Translations under genes and position numbers: made by a program | Shown: one piece after another, positions 9,416 through 19,943 of the stretch | How positions within the stretch are numbered: the first letter of the stretch is position 1 | Layout of the letters: each line of letters opens with the position of its first letter | Assembly: GCF_000478985.1 (NCBI RefSeq) | Contig: NZ_AWXB01000065.1 | Coordinates: 1 to 64,000, forward strand | DNA length: 64,000 nucleotides | Origin: Peptoniphilus sp. BV3C26 | GTDB lineage: Bacteria; Bacillota; Clostridia; Tissierellales; Peptoniphilaceae | Reading direction: 5' to 3' | The notes under the pieces: generated by a model | The model's input: only the letters and a program-made list of their open reading frames with translations | What the model was told of the DNA's origin: nothing | Database searches by the model: none

Positions 9416-10116
9416 GATTACAGAAATTTATGGCCCATAGTGGGGTTGACTCACGTAGAAAATGCGAAGAGTATATATGTCAGGGAAGAGTCAAAGTGAA
9501 TGATAAAATAATTACAGAACTGGGCACAGAAGTAGATCCCGAAAAAGATAAAGTATATTTTGATTCTAAGAGAATAAAATTAATAATAAAAAATACTTAT
9601 GTAATTTTAAATAAACCTTTAGGATATGTTTCAACGGTTTCTGATGAAAAAAATAGAAAAACTGTTATTGATTTGATAGATACGGAAAAAAGACTTTATC
9701 CTATAGGTAGACTTGATATAGATACAACAGGACTTTTACTTTTAACTGATGATGGAGCACTTGCACAAAAACTTACCCATCCATCTAACAAAATTTCAAA
9801 AACTTATATAGCAACAGTAAATGGAACTCCTACAAAAAGAGGCTTGGAATATTTAAGAAAAGGTGCAACAATTAAGGAATATAAGTGTGCTCCTGCCAAG
9901 GTTAAAATTTTAAAAAGTTTTGAAGATGACAGTATAGTAGAAATAGAAATTCATGAAGGTAAAAATCATCAAGTAAAAAATATGTTTGAAAAAATCGGAA
10001 ATCCTGTAAAGAAATTAAAGAGAATAAAGATGGGTCCCATAGAACTACTTGATTTAGAAATAGGAAATTATAGATATTTAACCGAAAATGAAGTTAAGGA
10101 ATTAAAAAATTTATGA
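9412..10116 (+). CDS. rluB: rRNA pseudouridine synthase, RsuA/RluB family
   Basis: Converts a uridine to pseudouridine in rRNA; the RluB subgroup acts on helix 89 of 23S rRNA. An S4 domain (LQKFMAHSGVDSRRKCEEYI) comes first, followed by the catalytic domain with GRLDIDTTGLLLLTDDG, in which the first D of LDxDTTG is the catalytic aspartate, and the GKNHQVKNMF segment. The order scpA-scpB-rluB is standard in Firmicutes. GAGGAAAA precedes the ATG. Whether it is RluB or RsuA by target site is inferred from synteny. Confidence 0.93.
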   Translation: MRLQKFMAHSGVDSRRKCEEYICQGRVKVNDKIITELGTEVDPEKDKVYFDSKRIKLIIKNTYVILNKPLGYVSTVSDEKNRKTVIDLIDTEKRLYPIGRLDIDTTGLLLLTDDGALAQKLTHPSNKISKTYIATVNGTPTKRGLEYLRKGATIKEYKCAPAKVKILKSFEDDSIVEIEIHEGKNHQVKNMFEKIGNPVKKLKRIKMGPIELLDLEIGNYRYLTENEVKELKNL

Positions 10117-10664
10117 TTTATTATAATTTTAAACAAATGCAAGATCGTCTTTTAGAAAGTCTAAGAGACGATTTAATATGTGTAGATGCAACCATAGGAA
10201 ATGGACATGATACTCTAAAACTTTTAAAAAAATTTAAAAATGGATTTGTATACGGATTTGACATACAAGAAATAGCCATTAAAAATACTGAAAAACTTTT
10301 GCGGGAAAATAATTTTTCAAACTATAAATTAATTTTAGATGGTCATGAAAAAATGGACAATTATATTAAAAAAGCTGACTTAATAATGTTTAATACTGGC
10401 TATTTACCAAAGTCTGATAAAAAAATAAAAACAAACAAAGAAACCACTTTAAAAGCTTTAGAAAAATCAATTTCAATTTTAAATAATAATGGTATTATTT
10501 TTTTTGTTCAATATGTCGGTCATGAAGGATCCTTTGAAGAAGCTCAAGTTGTAGATGAATTTTTTAAAAGCTTAAATCAGAAAAATTATAGGGTTATAAA
10601 AACACAATTTTTTAATCAAATTAACAATCCGCCCATAATTTATATTGGAGAGAAATATGAGTAA
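10113..10664 (+). CDS. mnmM: Class I SAM-dependent methyltransferase, YtqB/MnmM family
   Basis: The protein (183 residues) matches the YtqB family, characterised as MnmM, which adds the last methyl group of mnm5(s2)U34 in tRNA in organisms lacking MnmC. Visible motifs: VDATIGNGHDTLKLL (SAM motif I), VYGFDIQ (acidic end of strand 2), LIMFNTGYLPKSDK and NNPPIIYIGEK at the end. The start overlaps the rluB stop. Function rests on family resemblance. I cannot exclude an rRNA substrate, the older annotation of the family. Confidence 0.82.
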   Translation: MIYYNFKQMQDRLLESLRDDLICVDATIGNGHDTLKLLKKFKNGFVYGFDIQEIAIKNTEKLLRENNFSNYKLILDGHEKMDNYIKKADLIMFNTGYLPKSDKKIKTNKETTLKALEKSISILNNNGIIFFVQYVGHEGSFEEAQVVDEFFKSLNQKNYRVIKTQFFNQINNPPIIYIGEKYE

Positions 10665-11847
10665 AATTGCAATAATAGGAGCAGGACCAGCAGGCTTAAT
10701 TGCGGCAGTTCGTGCTTCGGAAAAAAATCAAGTTACAATTTTCGAAAAAAATGAAAAAATAGGTAAAAAATTATTTATAACAGGAAAAGGGAGATGCAAT
10801 ATTACAAACAATTGTAGCTTAGATGAACTCTTAAATAATGTTTGTAAAAATAATAAGTTTTTGTATTCAGCATTTTCTAATTTTGACAACTTTGATACTA
10901 TGAAATTTTTTGAAGACAGAGGATTAAATCTTAAAGTTGAAAGAGGAAATAGGGTTTTTCCAAAAAGTGATAAATCCTCTGACGTAATAAAAATATTTGA
11001 AAAAGAAATAAAAAGTAAAAATATAGATTTAAGATTAAATCATCAAGTAAAAAAAATAAGTAAAAATAATGATATTTTTCTTGTTGACCAAGAAGAGTTT
11101 GATAAGGTAATTATTGCAACAGGAGGCTTAACTTATAAATCTACTGGTTCAACTGGTGATGGATATGAATTTGCAAAAAACTTTAATCACAAAATAAATA
11201 AAATATATCCATCTTTGGTTGGAATAAAACTAAAAAATGTAGAAGAGAGTTTGCAGGGTCTTTCATTAAAAAATGTAAGGCTTACTGTAAAAAGAAATAA
11301 AAAAATTATATATACTGAAATAGGGGAAATGATGTTTACGCATTTTGGAATAACAGGGCCATTAGTTCTTTCAGCTTCAGCATTTATTTCAGGAAAAGAT
11401 AAAATAAAAATGTATATAGATTTAAAACCAGGTCTTGATTATGAAAAATTGGATCTTAGAATTTTAAGAGATTTTAACGAAAATACGGGGAAGATGGCAA
11501 AAAATTCCTTAGATAAACTCTTACCTAAATCTTTAATTCCAATAGTTGCAGATAGAGCAAATTTAAAAGATATAATTACAAGTGAATTAAAAAAAGAAAT
11601 AAGACAAAAACTTGTAGAAGAAATAAAAAATTTTAAAATTGAATATGATGATCTTTATGATTTAGATACAGGAATTGTAACAAGAGGCGGAGTGGATTTA
11701 AAATCAATAAATCCTAAAAGCATGGAAAGCAACATTGTTGATGGACTTTACTTTTGCGGAGAAGTTTTAGATATTGATGCTTTGACAGGAGGATTTAATT
11801 TACAAATAGCTTGGTCTACTGGGTTTGTTGCAGGTGGATTATCTTGA
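10657..11847 (+). CDS. NAD(P)/FAD-dependent oxidoreductase, YhiN/HI0933 family
   Basis: A flavoprotein of 396 residues with the dinucleotide-binding motif IAIIGAGPAGLIAAVRA at the N-terminus and the family signature GKKLFITGKGRCNITN. The C-terminal FAD-contact segment is CGEVLDIDALTGGFNLQIAW. The physiological substrate of the family is unknown. The ATG at 10657 follows GGAGAG and overlaps the mnmM stop; an in-frame TTG four codons earlier lacks a site. This is the last gene before a terminator-like hairpin. Confidence 0.88.
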   Translation: MSKIAIIGAGPAGLIAAVRASEKNQVTIFEKNEKIGKKLFITGKGRCNITNNCSLDELLNNVCKNNKFLYSAFSNFDNFDTMKFFEDRGLNLKVERGNRVFPKSDKSSDVIKIFEKEIKSKNIDLRLNHQVKKISKNNDIFLVDQEEFDKVIIATGGLTYKSTGSTGDGYEFAKNFNHKINKIYPSLVGIKLKNVEESLQGLSLKNVRLTVKRNKKIIYTEIGEMMFTHFGITGPLVLSASAFISGKDKIKMYIDLKPGLDYEKLDLRILRDFNENTGKMAKNSLDKLLPKSLIPIVADRANLKDIITSELKKEIRQKLVEEIKNFKIEYDDLYDLDTGIVTRGGVDLKSINPKSMESNIVDGLYFCGEVLDIDALTGGFNLQIAWSTGFVAGGLS

Positions 11848-11883
11848 TTAAAAAATTTTTTTAAATTATAATTGTTAAATAAC

Positions 11884-11910
11884 ATCACTAACTTTGTTAG
11901 TGATTTTTTT
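11884..11910 (+). terminator. Intrinsic terminator hairpin abutting the cmk ribosome-binding site
   Basis: A perfect 9-bp stem, ATCACTAAC (11884-11892) with GTTAGTGAT (11896-11904), closes a three-base loop and runs into seven T. The GGAGG of cmk starts at 11911, directly after the T run, so no promoter fits between terminator and cmk. Expression of cmk must come from read-through, from a promoter upstream of the hairpin, or from control of the hairpin. Confidence 0.8.
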
Positions 11911-11919
11911 GGAGGAAAA

Positions 11920-12567
11920 ATGATTTCTATAGCAATTGACGGACCGGCAGGAAGCGGCAAAAGCACAATAGCAAAACTTATAGCTGAAAAGTTGGATATT
12001 GAATATATTGATACAGGAGCTATGTATAGAGCAGTGGCTCTTTATAAAAAAGAAAATAATTTATCTCTTGATCAACTTATAAAAAATCTTAACAATATAA
12101 ATATTGATTATAAAAAAGGAAAAATTTTTTTAAATGAAAAAGACATTTCAAATTTTATAAGGACTGAAGAAATTTCAAAACTTGCATCGGAGATATCTAA
12201 AAATAATTCTGTTCGTGAAAAATTAGTAGACATTCAAAGAAATTTATCAAAATCAAAATCTGTTGTAATGGAAGGCCGTGACATAGGTTCTGTAGTTTTA
12301 CCAAATGCAAATAATAAATTTTATGTTGATGCTTCACCTGAAATAAGAGCCAAAAGAAGATATGAACAATTAAAGGAAAAAGGAATTTCAGCAGATTTAA
12401 AAAATATTGAAGAAGACATAATAAAAAGAGATAAAAATGATAAAACAAGAAAAAATTCACCGTTAACTTTAGTAAAAGATGCAAAATATATTGACACATC
12501 TTATATGAGTATAGAAAATGTTATTGACAAAATAATAAAGATAGTAAGGAGTAATAATGCTTTATAA
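11920..12567 (+). CDS. cmk: Cytidylate kinase
   Basis: Phosphorylates CMP and dCMP with ATP. The P-loop is IDGPAGSGKSTIAK near the N-terminus, followed by YIDTGAMYRAVAL and VMEGRDIGSVVLP, and the lid region DxKRDxxDxxR appears as IIKRDKNDKTRKNSP. The ATG at 11920 directly follows GGAGGAAAA; an in-frame TTG at 11872 would place the terminator hairpin inside the coding region and is rejected. The 215-residue length is normal. It begins the cmk-plsC-ispH-rpsA cluster typical of Clostridia. Confidence 0.96.
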   Translation: MISIAIDGPAGSGKSTIAKLIAEKLDIEYIDTGAMYRAVALYKKENNLSLDQLIKNLNNINIDYKKGKIFLNEKDISNFIRTEEISKLASEISKNNSVREKLVDIQRNLSKSKSVVMEGRDIGSVVLPNANNKFYVDASPEIRAKRRYEQLKEKGISADLKNIEEDIIKRDKNDKTRKNSPLTLVKDAKYIDTSYMSIENVIDKIIKIVRSNNAL

Positions 12568-13129
12568 TATCTTAAGAGTGGTTGCAAGATTTATTCACAA
12601 CATAGTGTATTATCCAGAAATAATAGGAATAGAAAATATTCCAGACCAAGGTTCTCTTATAATAGTTGGAAATCATAAATCTTTATGGGATCCCATTTTC
12701 TTAACAAGTTATGTTAAAAATAGAAAAATTCACTGGATGGGGAAAGAAGAGCTTTGGAAAAATAAATTTCTTGCATTTTTTTTAGATTCTTTAGGGGCAT
12801 TTCCTGTAAATAGAAAATCTGCAGATATAGACGCTGTAAAAAAATCTTTAAGAATATTAAAAAATAACGAAGTTTTAGGAATATTTCCTGAGGGAACTAG
12901 AGTAAAAAAATTTGATGAGTCAATGATTAAATCGGGAACTGGAATGATTGCTCAAAAAACAGGCTCAATTGTAGTGCCAATTTATATTGAAGGAGATTAT
13001 AAACTTTTTAAGCAAATGAAAATTAAAGTAAGAAAACCTATAAGCTTTAAAGAGATGCCAAAGCTGTCCAATGAAGGCTATAGAGAGCTTTCTGTTGATT
13101 TAATGAAAAAAGTATATTTTGGAGATTAA
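12557..13129 (+). CDS. plsC: 1-acyl-sn-glycerol-3-phosphate acyltransferase
   Basis: Makes phosphatidic acid in phospholipid synthesis at the membrane. The acyltransferase motif H-x4-D is in GNHKSLWDPIFL, and motif III is FPEGTR; GAFPVNR lies between them. The 190-residue size is that of the short Gram-positive PlsC proteins. AAGGAGTAATA precedes the ATG, which overlaps the end of cmk. plsX, the other phospholipid gene in the window, lies at the far right end. Confidence 0.93.
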   Translation: MLYNILRVVARFIHNIVYYPEIIGIENIPDQGSLIIVGNHKSLWDPIFLTSYVKNRKIHWMGKEELWKNKFLAFFLDSLGAFPVNRKSADIDAVKKSLRILKNNEVLGIFPEGTRVKKFDESMIKSGTGMIAQKTGSIVVPIYIEGDYKLFKQMKIKVRKPISFKEMPKLSNEGYRELSVDLMKKVYFGD

Positions 13130-15170
13130 ATGGAAATCATATTAGCTAAAAGTGCAGGGTTTTGTTTTGGAGTTAAAAGGGCAGTGAAAATGGCTTTTGA
13201 AGATTCAGATGAAGAAACTTATTGCATTGGAGATCTTGTTCACAATCCTATTGTTGTAGAAAATTTAAAAAAAATTGGGGTTAAACCTTATAATGAAAAT
13301 ATAACAAACAAAAAAGTTATTATAAGAAGCCACGGAATCCATAAAAAATTATTAGATAAAATAAAAAGTGAAAACCAAGTGATAGATTGTGTTTGTCCAA
13401 AAGTTAAATATGTCTATAAGCTTGTGGAAGATCATAAAGATAATTACCAAATTGTAATTATAGGATCGAAAAATCATCCGGAAGTAATAGGGATAAATTC
13501 TTACGCAGATGATAAAGCTATAATTATTGAAACCTTAGAAGATATAAAATATATAAAAAATAAACCTACTTTTATAGTAAGTCAAACTACAAGTAATCAA
13601 AATTTTTTCGAAAATGCAATAAATATGATAAAATCTATTTTAAATGACGATATTATAGTTTATAATACTATATGTAGTGCGACTAAAACAAGACAGGATG
13701 AAGCTGTTGAATTATCTAAAAAAAGTTGACGCTATGATTATATTAGGTGGTAAAAATTCATCTAATACAAAAAAACTTGCTCAAGTGTCTGAGATTAATT
13801 GCAAATATGTTTATCTGATAGAGACAATAAAAGACATTGATTTAAGTATTTTAAAAAATTTTAATAAAATAGGTATTACTGCCGGAGCATCGACTCCGGA
13901 TTCAGTAATCAAGGAGGCTGTTAGTAGTATGGAAAATTATGACAACAATGAAATGATGGAGGCTATCGAAAATTCTTTTAAAAGAGTTAGAAGAGGCGAA
14001 ATTGTAGAAGGAGAAGTATTATACGTTACCGACAATGAAATAATGGTAAATATCGGGTACAGATCTGATGGAATTATTTCAAAGGAAGAACTATCATCTA
14101 ATCCTGATGTAAAACCATCTGATTTGTTTAAACCCGGCGATCACATTCAAGTTTGTGTTGTAAAAATGGATGATGGCGACGGAAATGTTGTTCTCTCATA
14201 TAGAAGAGTAGAAAACATGAAAATCTGGGACGAAATTGGTGAAAAATTTGAAAACAAAGAACATGTTAATGCAACTGTAAAATCAGTTGTAAAAGGAGGA
14301 TTAACTGCTGATCTTGATGGAGTTAATGCTTTTATTCCTGCATCACATGCTTCAATTAGATTCCAAAAGGATCTTTCAAAATTCATAGGTCAAGACTTTG
14401 AATGCGAAATTATAGATTTCGACAAAGCTAAAAGAAAAGTTGTTCTTTCAAGAAAAAATGTAGAAAATGAAGAATTTGAAGCTAAAAGAAAAGCTGTATA
14501 TGAAAATCTTCATGAAGGCGATGTAATAAAAGGAACTGTTCAAAGATTAACTAATTTTGGAGCTTTTGTAGATGTTGGAGGAGTTGATGGTTTAATTCAT
14601 ATTTCAGAACTTTCCTGGAATAGAGTAAAACATCCAGCAGACATTGTTTCTCCCGGACAAGTTGTAGAAGTTCAAGTTTTAAACCTTGATGAAGATAAAA
14701 ATAGAATCGCTCTTGGATTAAAACAAACTACTAAGAGACCGTGGGATGTTTTTGTTTCAACTGTAGAAGTTGGAGATACAGTTAATGGACACGTTGTAAA
14801 CCTTCTTGATTTTGGAGCTTTTGTAAGACTTGAATCCGGCGTTGATGGACTTCTTCATGTTTCTCAAATTGCAAGAGAACATATAGAAAAACCATCAGAT
14901 GTATTGAATATAGGTGATGAAGTAACGGTTAAAGTTACAGATATAGATGAAGAAAATAAAAAAATATCACTTTCTATAAAAGCCCTTCTACCTGAACCAG
15001 AAAAAAAAGAAAAACCGGTAGAAGTTAAAGAAGAAAAACCAAAAGAAAGAGTTAAAGAAAGACATTTTGAAAAAAGCGAGGAAAATAAAGCACCTGAAAT
15101 TAAACAAGATGATTTCAATACAACAATTGGAGATTTAATAAACATCGATTTAAACGATGTAACAAAATAA
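13130..15170 (+). CDS. ispH: IspH (HMBPP reductase) fused to S1-repeat protein RpsA, split by a frameshift at an A7 run
   Basis: The N-terminal part is 4-hydroxy-3-methylbut-2-enyl diphosphate reductase, the last MEP-pathway enzyme. Its three iron-sulfur cysteines are C12 (AGFCFGVKRA), C89 (CVCPKV) and C182 (TICSATKTRQ), with SHG and SQTTSNQNFF also conserved. As written the frame stops at 13729 after SKKS. Removing one A from the seven-A run at 13718-13724 gives SKKVDAMIILGGKNSSNTKK, the conserved IspH end, and continues without a break into four S1 domains ending at 15170 (679 residues in all). The S1 part alone is open from about 13677. IspH-RpsA fusions are known in Clostridia. The acidic/lysine-rich tail and four repeats (rather than six) are typical of Gram-positive S1-like proteins. 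Confidence 0.9.
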
Positions 15171-15178
15171 TCTAAAAG

Positions 15179-15204
15179 CTTCCCTTTGAAGGGAAGTTTT
15201 TTTT
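15179..15204 (+). terminator. Intrinsic terminator after ispH-rpsA
   Basis: CTTCCCT (15179-15185) pairs with AGGGAAG (15190-15196) around TTGA, followed by eight T. The folD site AGGAGA begins at once (15205), again leaving no room for a promoter between terminator and gene. Confidence 0.85.
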
Positions 15205-15214
15205 AGGAGAAGAT

Positions 15215-16048
15215 ATGATATTAAAAGGAAAAGAACTTGCAGATTTAATAAGATCTGAAATAAAGGCAGATGTTGAAAATCTTAAAAATAAAAATATTAT
15301 ACCTACTTTAGCAATAATAAGATTAGGAGATGAGGTTGCTGATATATCTTATGAAAATATGCTAAGAAAAAATTGTGAAAAGTTAGATATTAAACTTGAT
15401 ATTTATAAATTTAAAAGAGATGAAACAACTGAAATTATAAAAAATAAAATTTTAGAACTTAACAATGATCATAGAATCGGTGGGATCTTAATATTCAGAC
15501 CCTTGCCAAAATCCTTAGATGAAGATTTAATAAATAACACAATTAGCCCTCAAAAAGATATTGACTGTATGAACCCTTTAAATAAAGCAAAACTTTATAT
15601 TGGAGAAACTAATGGATTTATGCCTTTATCTCCTTTGGCGGCATCTTTTTTGCTTGATTATTATGGATTTGATTTAGAAGGTAAAGATTGTCTTATAATT
15701 AATAAATCAACAGTAGTGGGTAAACCTCTAACCATGTTACTTTTATCAAAAGGTGCAACTGTTACTATCGCCCATTCAAAAACAAAAAATTTAAAGGAAA
15801 AATGTAAAAATGCAGATTTTGTTTTTACAGCAATGGGTAGAGCTGAAATGTTGAACATGGAATATTTTACGGAAAATAGCGTAATAATAGATATAGGTTT
15901 TAGTAGAAATAAAAGTGGAAAATTATGCGGAGATATAGACTTTGATAATGTTGTGGATAAGGCAAAAGCAATAAGCCCTGTTCCAGGGGGAGTGGGTCCT
16001 TTAACTAATGTACTTTTAATTAAACAATTATTAAAATTCTATAAATAA
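15215..16048 (+). CDS. folD: FolD-type methylenetetrahydrofolate dehydrogenase lacking cyclohydrolase residues
   Basis: A cytosolic one-carbon enzyme interconverting 5,10-methylene- and 5,10-methenyl-tetrahydrofolate. The fold is plain: NKSTVVGKPLTMLLL, TVTIAHSKTKN and SPVPGGVGPLTN. Key residues differ from the bifunctional enzymes. The YxxxKxK motif reads SYENMLRKNC, so the catalytic lysine is leucine, and the VQLPLP motif reads IFRPLP, so the glutamine is phenylalanine. The aspartate of KDIDC is kept. This suggests a dehydrogenase-only subtype, as reported for some clostridial FolD proteins, with cyclohydrolase activity supplied elsewhere. AGGAGA precedes the ATG at 15215. Its length of 277 is normal. 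Confidence 0.87.
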   Translation: MILKGKELADLIRSEIKADVENLKNKNIIPTLAIIRLGDEVADISYENMLRKNCEKLDIKLDIYKFKRDETTEIIKNKILELNNDHRIGGILIFRPLPKSLDEDLINNTISPQKDIDCMNPLNKAKLYIGETNGFMPLSPLAASFLLDYYGFDLEGKDCLIINKSTVVGKPLTMLLLSKGATVTIAHSKTKNLKEKCKNADFVFTAMGRAEMLNMEYFTENSVIIDIGFSRNKSGKLCGDIDFDNVVDKAKAISPVPGGVGPLTNVLLIKQLLKFYK

Positions 16049-16077
16049 TTGTTCAAAATCTACCAATGTGTTATATT

Positions 16078-16111
16078 AAAAAGAGATAGTAATATCTCTT
16101 TTTATTTTTTT
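16078..16111 (+). terminator. Intrinsic terminator after folD
   Basis: An 11-bp perfect stem (16078-16088 with 16093-16103; AAAAAGAGATA/TATCTCTTTTT) closes a GTAA loop and is followed by A and a run of T to about 16112. The ribosome-binding site GGAGAG of the next gene begins at 16115, so terminator and initiation region are contiguous. Confidence 0.8.
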
Positions 16112-16123
16112 TATGGAGAGAAA

Positions 16124-16654
16124 ATGTCGATTGAACTAATATTTCTTGCAATAATTTTAAAATTTATAAAAACCAAAAACTTTGACTTTCTTTATAAAGT
16201 TAAATTTAAATATTACTTGCTTCTATTTTTAAGTCTTAGCATTTTTATAGGAATAAATTTTTTAAATAATAAATTTTTTATAAAAAATTATTTTATCTTA
16301 AATTTAACAGCAAATATATTTCTTATTATATTTTGTTTTTTACAGAAAAATAATTTTATTAAAATACTGGCCTTAGGAATAATTTTAAATACTATTGTTT
16401 TTTCCTTTAACGGGAAAATGCCAGTTGATATGGCTGCTGCCAAAATAGCCTTATCTGATGAAAAATTTGATTTAATAAAAAATGGATATTCTTTAAGTCA
16501 TGGTTTTTTTGAAAATTCAAAACTTTTTATATTGTCTGATATAATTCCAATTCCAAAAACTTATATTTATTCAAGAGTAATAAGTTTTGGAGATATTTTA
16601 ATATCCATTTCAAGTTTTTTGTATATTTTATTTATAGAGGAGAGTGAAAAATGA
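16124..16654 (+). CDS. Small membrane protein, DUF5317-like
   Basis: A 176-residue membrane protein with five or so hydrophobic helices and a conserved-looking loop, FNGKMPVDMAAAK, followed by SHGFFENSKLFILSDIIPIP and VISFGDILISI. This loop pattern resembles the DUF5317 family of Firmicutes, of unknown function. The ATG at 16124 follows GGAGAG; an upstream in-frame extension to 16049 would run through the terminator and is unlikely. It ends four bases into cdaA, so it may be co-transcribed with the c-di-AMP genes. Confidence 0.7.
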   Translation: MSIELIFLAIILKFIKTKNFDFLYKVKFKYYLLLFLSLSIFIGINFLNNKFFIKNYFILNLTANIFLIIFCFLQKNNFIKILALGIILNTIVFSFNGKMPVDMAAAKIALSDEKFDLIKNGYSLSHGFFENSKLFILSDIIPIPKTYIYSRVISFGDILISISSFLYILFIEESEK

Positions 16655-17490
16655 ATCCACTTTTAAATTTTTTTAACTTAATAAGATTTAGGGACATAAT
16701 AGATATTATAATAGTAGCAATACTGTTTTATTATGTAATGAACATAATAAAGGGAACAAGAGCTGAGCAATTAAGTAAAGGAATAGTTGTTTTACTTATA
16801 GTTACAAAATTAAGCGATGCCCTTCAACTTTATACAGTAAAGTGGATTTTTTCCAATATAATGAATTTTGGCCTTATAGCAGTATTAATAGTTTTTCAGC
16901 CTGAACTTAGAAAGGGTCTTGAATTTTTAGGAAGAACATCGTCTATAAAAAATACCATACAAAACTCATTTACAAATGTTTCAAATACAGTAAATGAAAT
17001 TTGTGATGCTGTAGCTTCTTTAAGCAGACAAAAAATAGGCGCTTTAATAGTTTTTGAAAAAAAGACAGGTCTTGAAGATATTGCAGATACTGGAACACGT
17101 CTCGATTCTCTTGTATCAAGCGGAATTATAATTAATATTTTTATCCCAAATACTCCTCTTCATGACGGAGCGGTAATAATAAAAAACGACAGAATTAAAG
17201 CCGCTGCTTGTTTTTTACCTTTAACGGATAATAACACTTTATCTAAGGAACTTGGAACAAGGCATAGGGCAGGCATAGGAGTTACAGAAAGAAGTGATGC
17301 ACTTTCCCTAATAGTAAGTGAAGAAACAGGCTCGATATCTATAGCTCAAAATGGTCAAATCTCTCGTTACTTGGACATTGAAACTCTTAAAAAAGTTTTA
17401 ACAGATTTATACACTTCTGATATAGAAAACTCTAAAGTATTTAACTTTATTAAAGGTAATGAAAGTAAGGTAGAAGAAGATGAAAGATAA
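16651..17490 (+). CDS. cdaA: Diadenylate cyclase CdaA
   Basis: Makes cyclic di-AMP from two ATP at the membrane. Three N-terminal transmembrane helices (about residues 12-90) precede the DAC domain, which carries the catalytic DGA motif in PLHDGAVII and the RHR motif in GTRHRAGIGVTE. It is 279 residues long, as usual for CdaA (YbbP). cdaR follows with an overlap of 11 bases, the standard pair; the glmM gene that often comes third is absent, and guaB follows instead. Confidence 0.96.
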   Translation: MNPLLNFFNLIRFRDIIDIIIVAILFYYVMNIIKGTRAEQLSKGIVVLLIVTKLSDALQLYTVKWIFSNIMNFGLIAVLIVFQPELRKGLEFLGRTSSIKNTIQNSFTNVSNTVNEICDAVASLSRQKIGALIVFEKKTGLEDIADTGTRLDSLVSSGIIINIFIPNTPLHDGAVIIKNDRIKAAACFLPLTDNNTLSKELGTRHRAGIGVTERSDALSLIVSEETGSISIAQNGQISRYLDIETLKKVLTDLYTSDIENSKVFNFIKGNESKVEEDER

Positions 17491-18430
17491 TTTTATAAAA
17501 AATTCTATAAGCAAAAATTTTATGTTAAAATTATTTTCAGTAATTTTTGCATTGCTTCTTTGGTCTTATGTTATTAATGAAGTTGACCCTGAAAGAACTG
17601 ATATGGAAAGAAATATTAATGTAAGGATTGAGAATATAGCATCTCTAAGAGAAAATAATTTAGCTTTAATTTCTCCAACTGAAGTAACTACCAATGTAAT
17701 TGTAAAAGGTAAAAATTCGGCTATGAGAAATTTAAGGAGAGAAGCTATAATTGCAAGAGTAGATTTATCCGGATATAACGCAGGGGAGCACACAGTTCCA
17801 ATTGTTATAAATACTTTGGATCCTGGAATATCAGTTGATAGATTTGATCCTAAAAGTGTTGTTTTTAAAATTGATGAAAATATCAAAAAGAAAATGACTG
17901 TTGAAATAGTAACAGAAGGCAATCTTAAAGAAGATTTTATTTTAGGAAAAATAAAAAAATCATTTGATGTTGAAGTAAGCGGCGCAAAAACTTTTGTTGA
18001 AAATATAGAAAAACTTACAGCTCTTGTAAATATAGCAAATAGAGACGAATCAACTGTTCTTCCTGTTAAAGTAGTTGCCTATGATAAGAACGGAGAAGAA
18101 TTAAACAATATAAAAATAAATCCGAATACTATTGATGTAGAAGTTCCTGTTTTAATGACAAAAACTGTACCGGTTAAACTTAAAACTTATGGATTTTCTA
18201 ATAAGGTATCGGAAAATGGTGTAACTATAGAGCCAAATGCAGTTTCCATAAAGGGAAATACTGCGGTTTTAAATAAAATATCTGAGATATCCACTAAACC
18301 TATAAGTTTAAGTGATATTGAAGATGGTATAGCTGATGTAAAATTAAATTTGCCTGAAGGTGTAAGTTTGGTTGAACATGAAGCTAAATTTGTAGTAAAA
18401 TTTTCAGTAATAAATAATGTTTTAAATTAG
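17480..18430 (+). CDS. cdaR: YbbR-domain regulator of c-di-AMP synthesis
   Basis: A single N-terminal membrane helix (about residues 14-32: FSVIFALLLWSYVINEVDP) is followed by an extracellular part with YbbR repeats; at least three can be seen (near 45-125, 130-215 and 220-312). CdaR binds CdaA and changes its activity in several Firmicutes. The ATG overlaps the end of cdaA, so the two are translationally coupled. The length of 316 fits three to four repeats. Confidence 0.9.
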   Translation: MKDNFIKNSISKNFMLKLFSVIFALLLWSYVINEVDPERTDMERNINVRIENIASLRENNLALISPTEVTTNVIVKGKNSAMRNLRREAIIARVDLSGYNAGEHTVPIVINTLDPGISVDRFDPKSVVFKIDENIKKKMTVEIVTEGNLKEDFILGKIKKSFDVEVSGAKTFVENIEKLTALVNIANRDESTVLPVKVVAYDKNGEELNNIKINPNTIDVEVPVLMTKTVPVKLKTYGFSNKVSENGVTIEPNAVSIKGNTAVLNKISEISTKPISLSDIEDGIADVKLNLPEGVSLVEHEAKFVVKFSVINNVLN

Positions 18431-19891
<1,461 letters not shown>

Positions 19892-19909
19892 AAAATTCAA
19901 TACAAATAA

Positions 19910-19943
19910 AAAATAGCCATTCTAAATTTAGAATGGTTATTTT
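19910..19943. terminator. Bidirectional terminator between guaB and the MATE gene
   Basis: A 14-bp stem (19910-19923 with 19930-19943, one G-T pair) has an A-rich left side and T-rich right side, so it can end transcription from both convergent genes. The MATE stop codon lies in its right arm. Confidence 0.8.

Noticed and set aside
11872-11919. An upstream TTG start for cmk
   Set aside because: It would place a terminator hairpin inside the coding sequence, while GGAGG stands at the right distance from the ATG at 11920.
13677-15170. rpsA as an independent gene beginning at 13677
   Set aside because: The first residues (MRLKQDRMKLLNYLKK) are the out-of-frame reading of the conserved IspH end, no ribosome-binding site precedes that start, and the fused arrangement is known in Clostridia.
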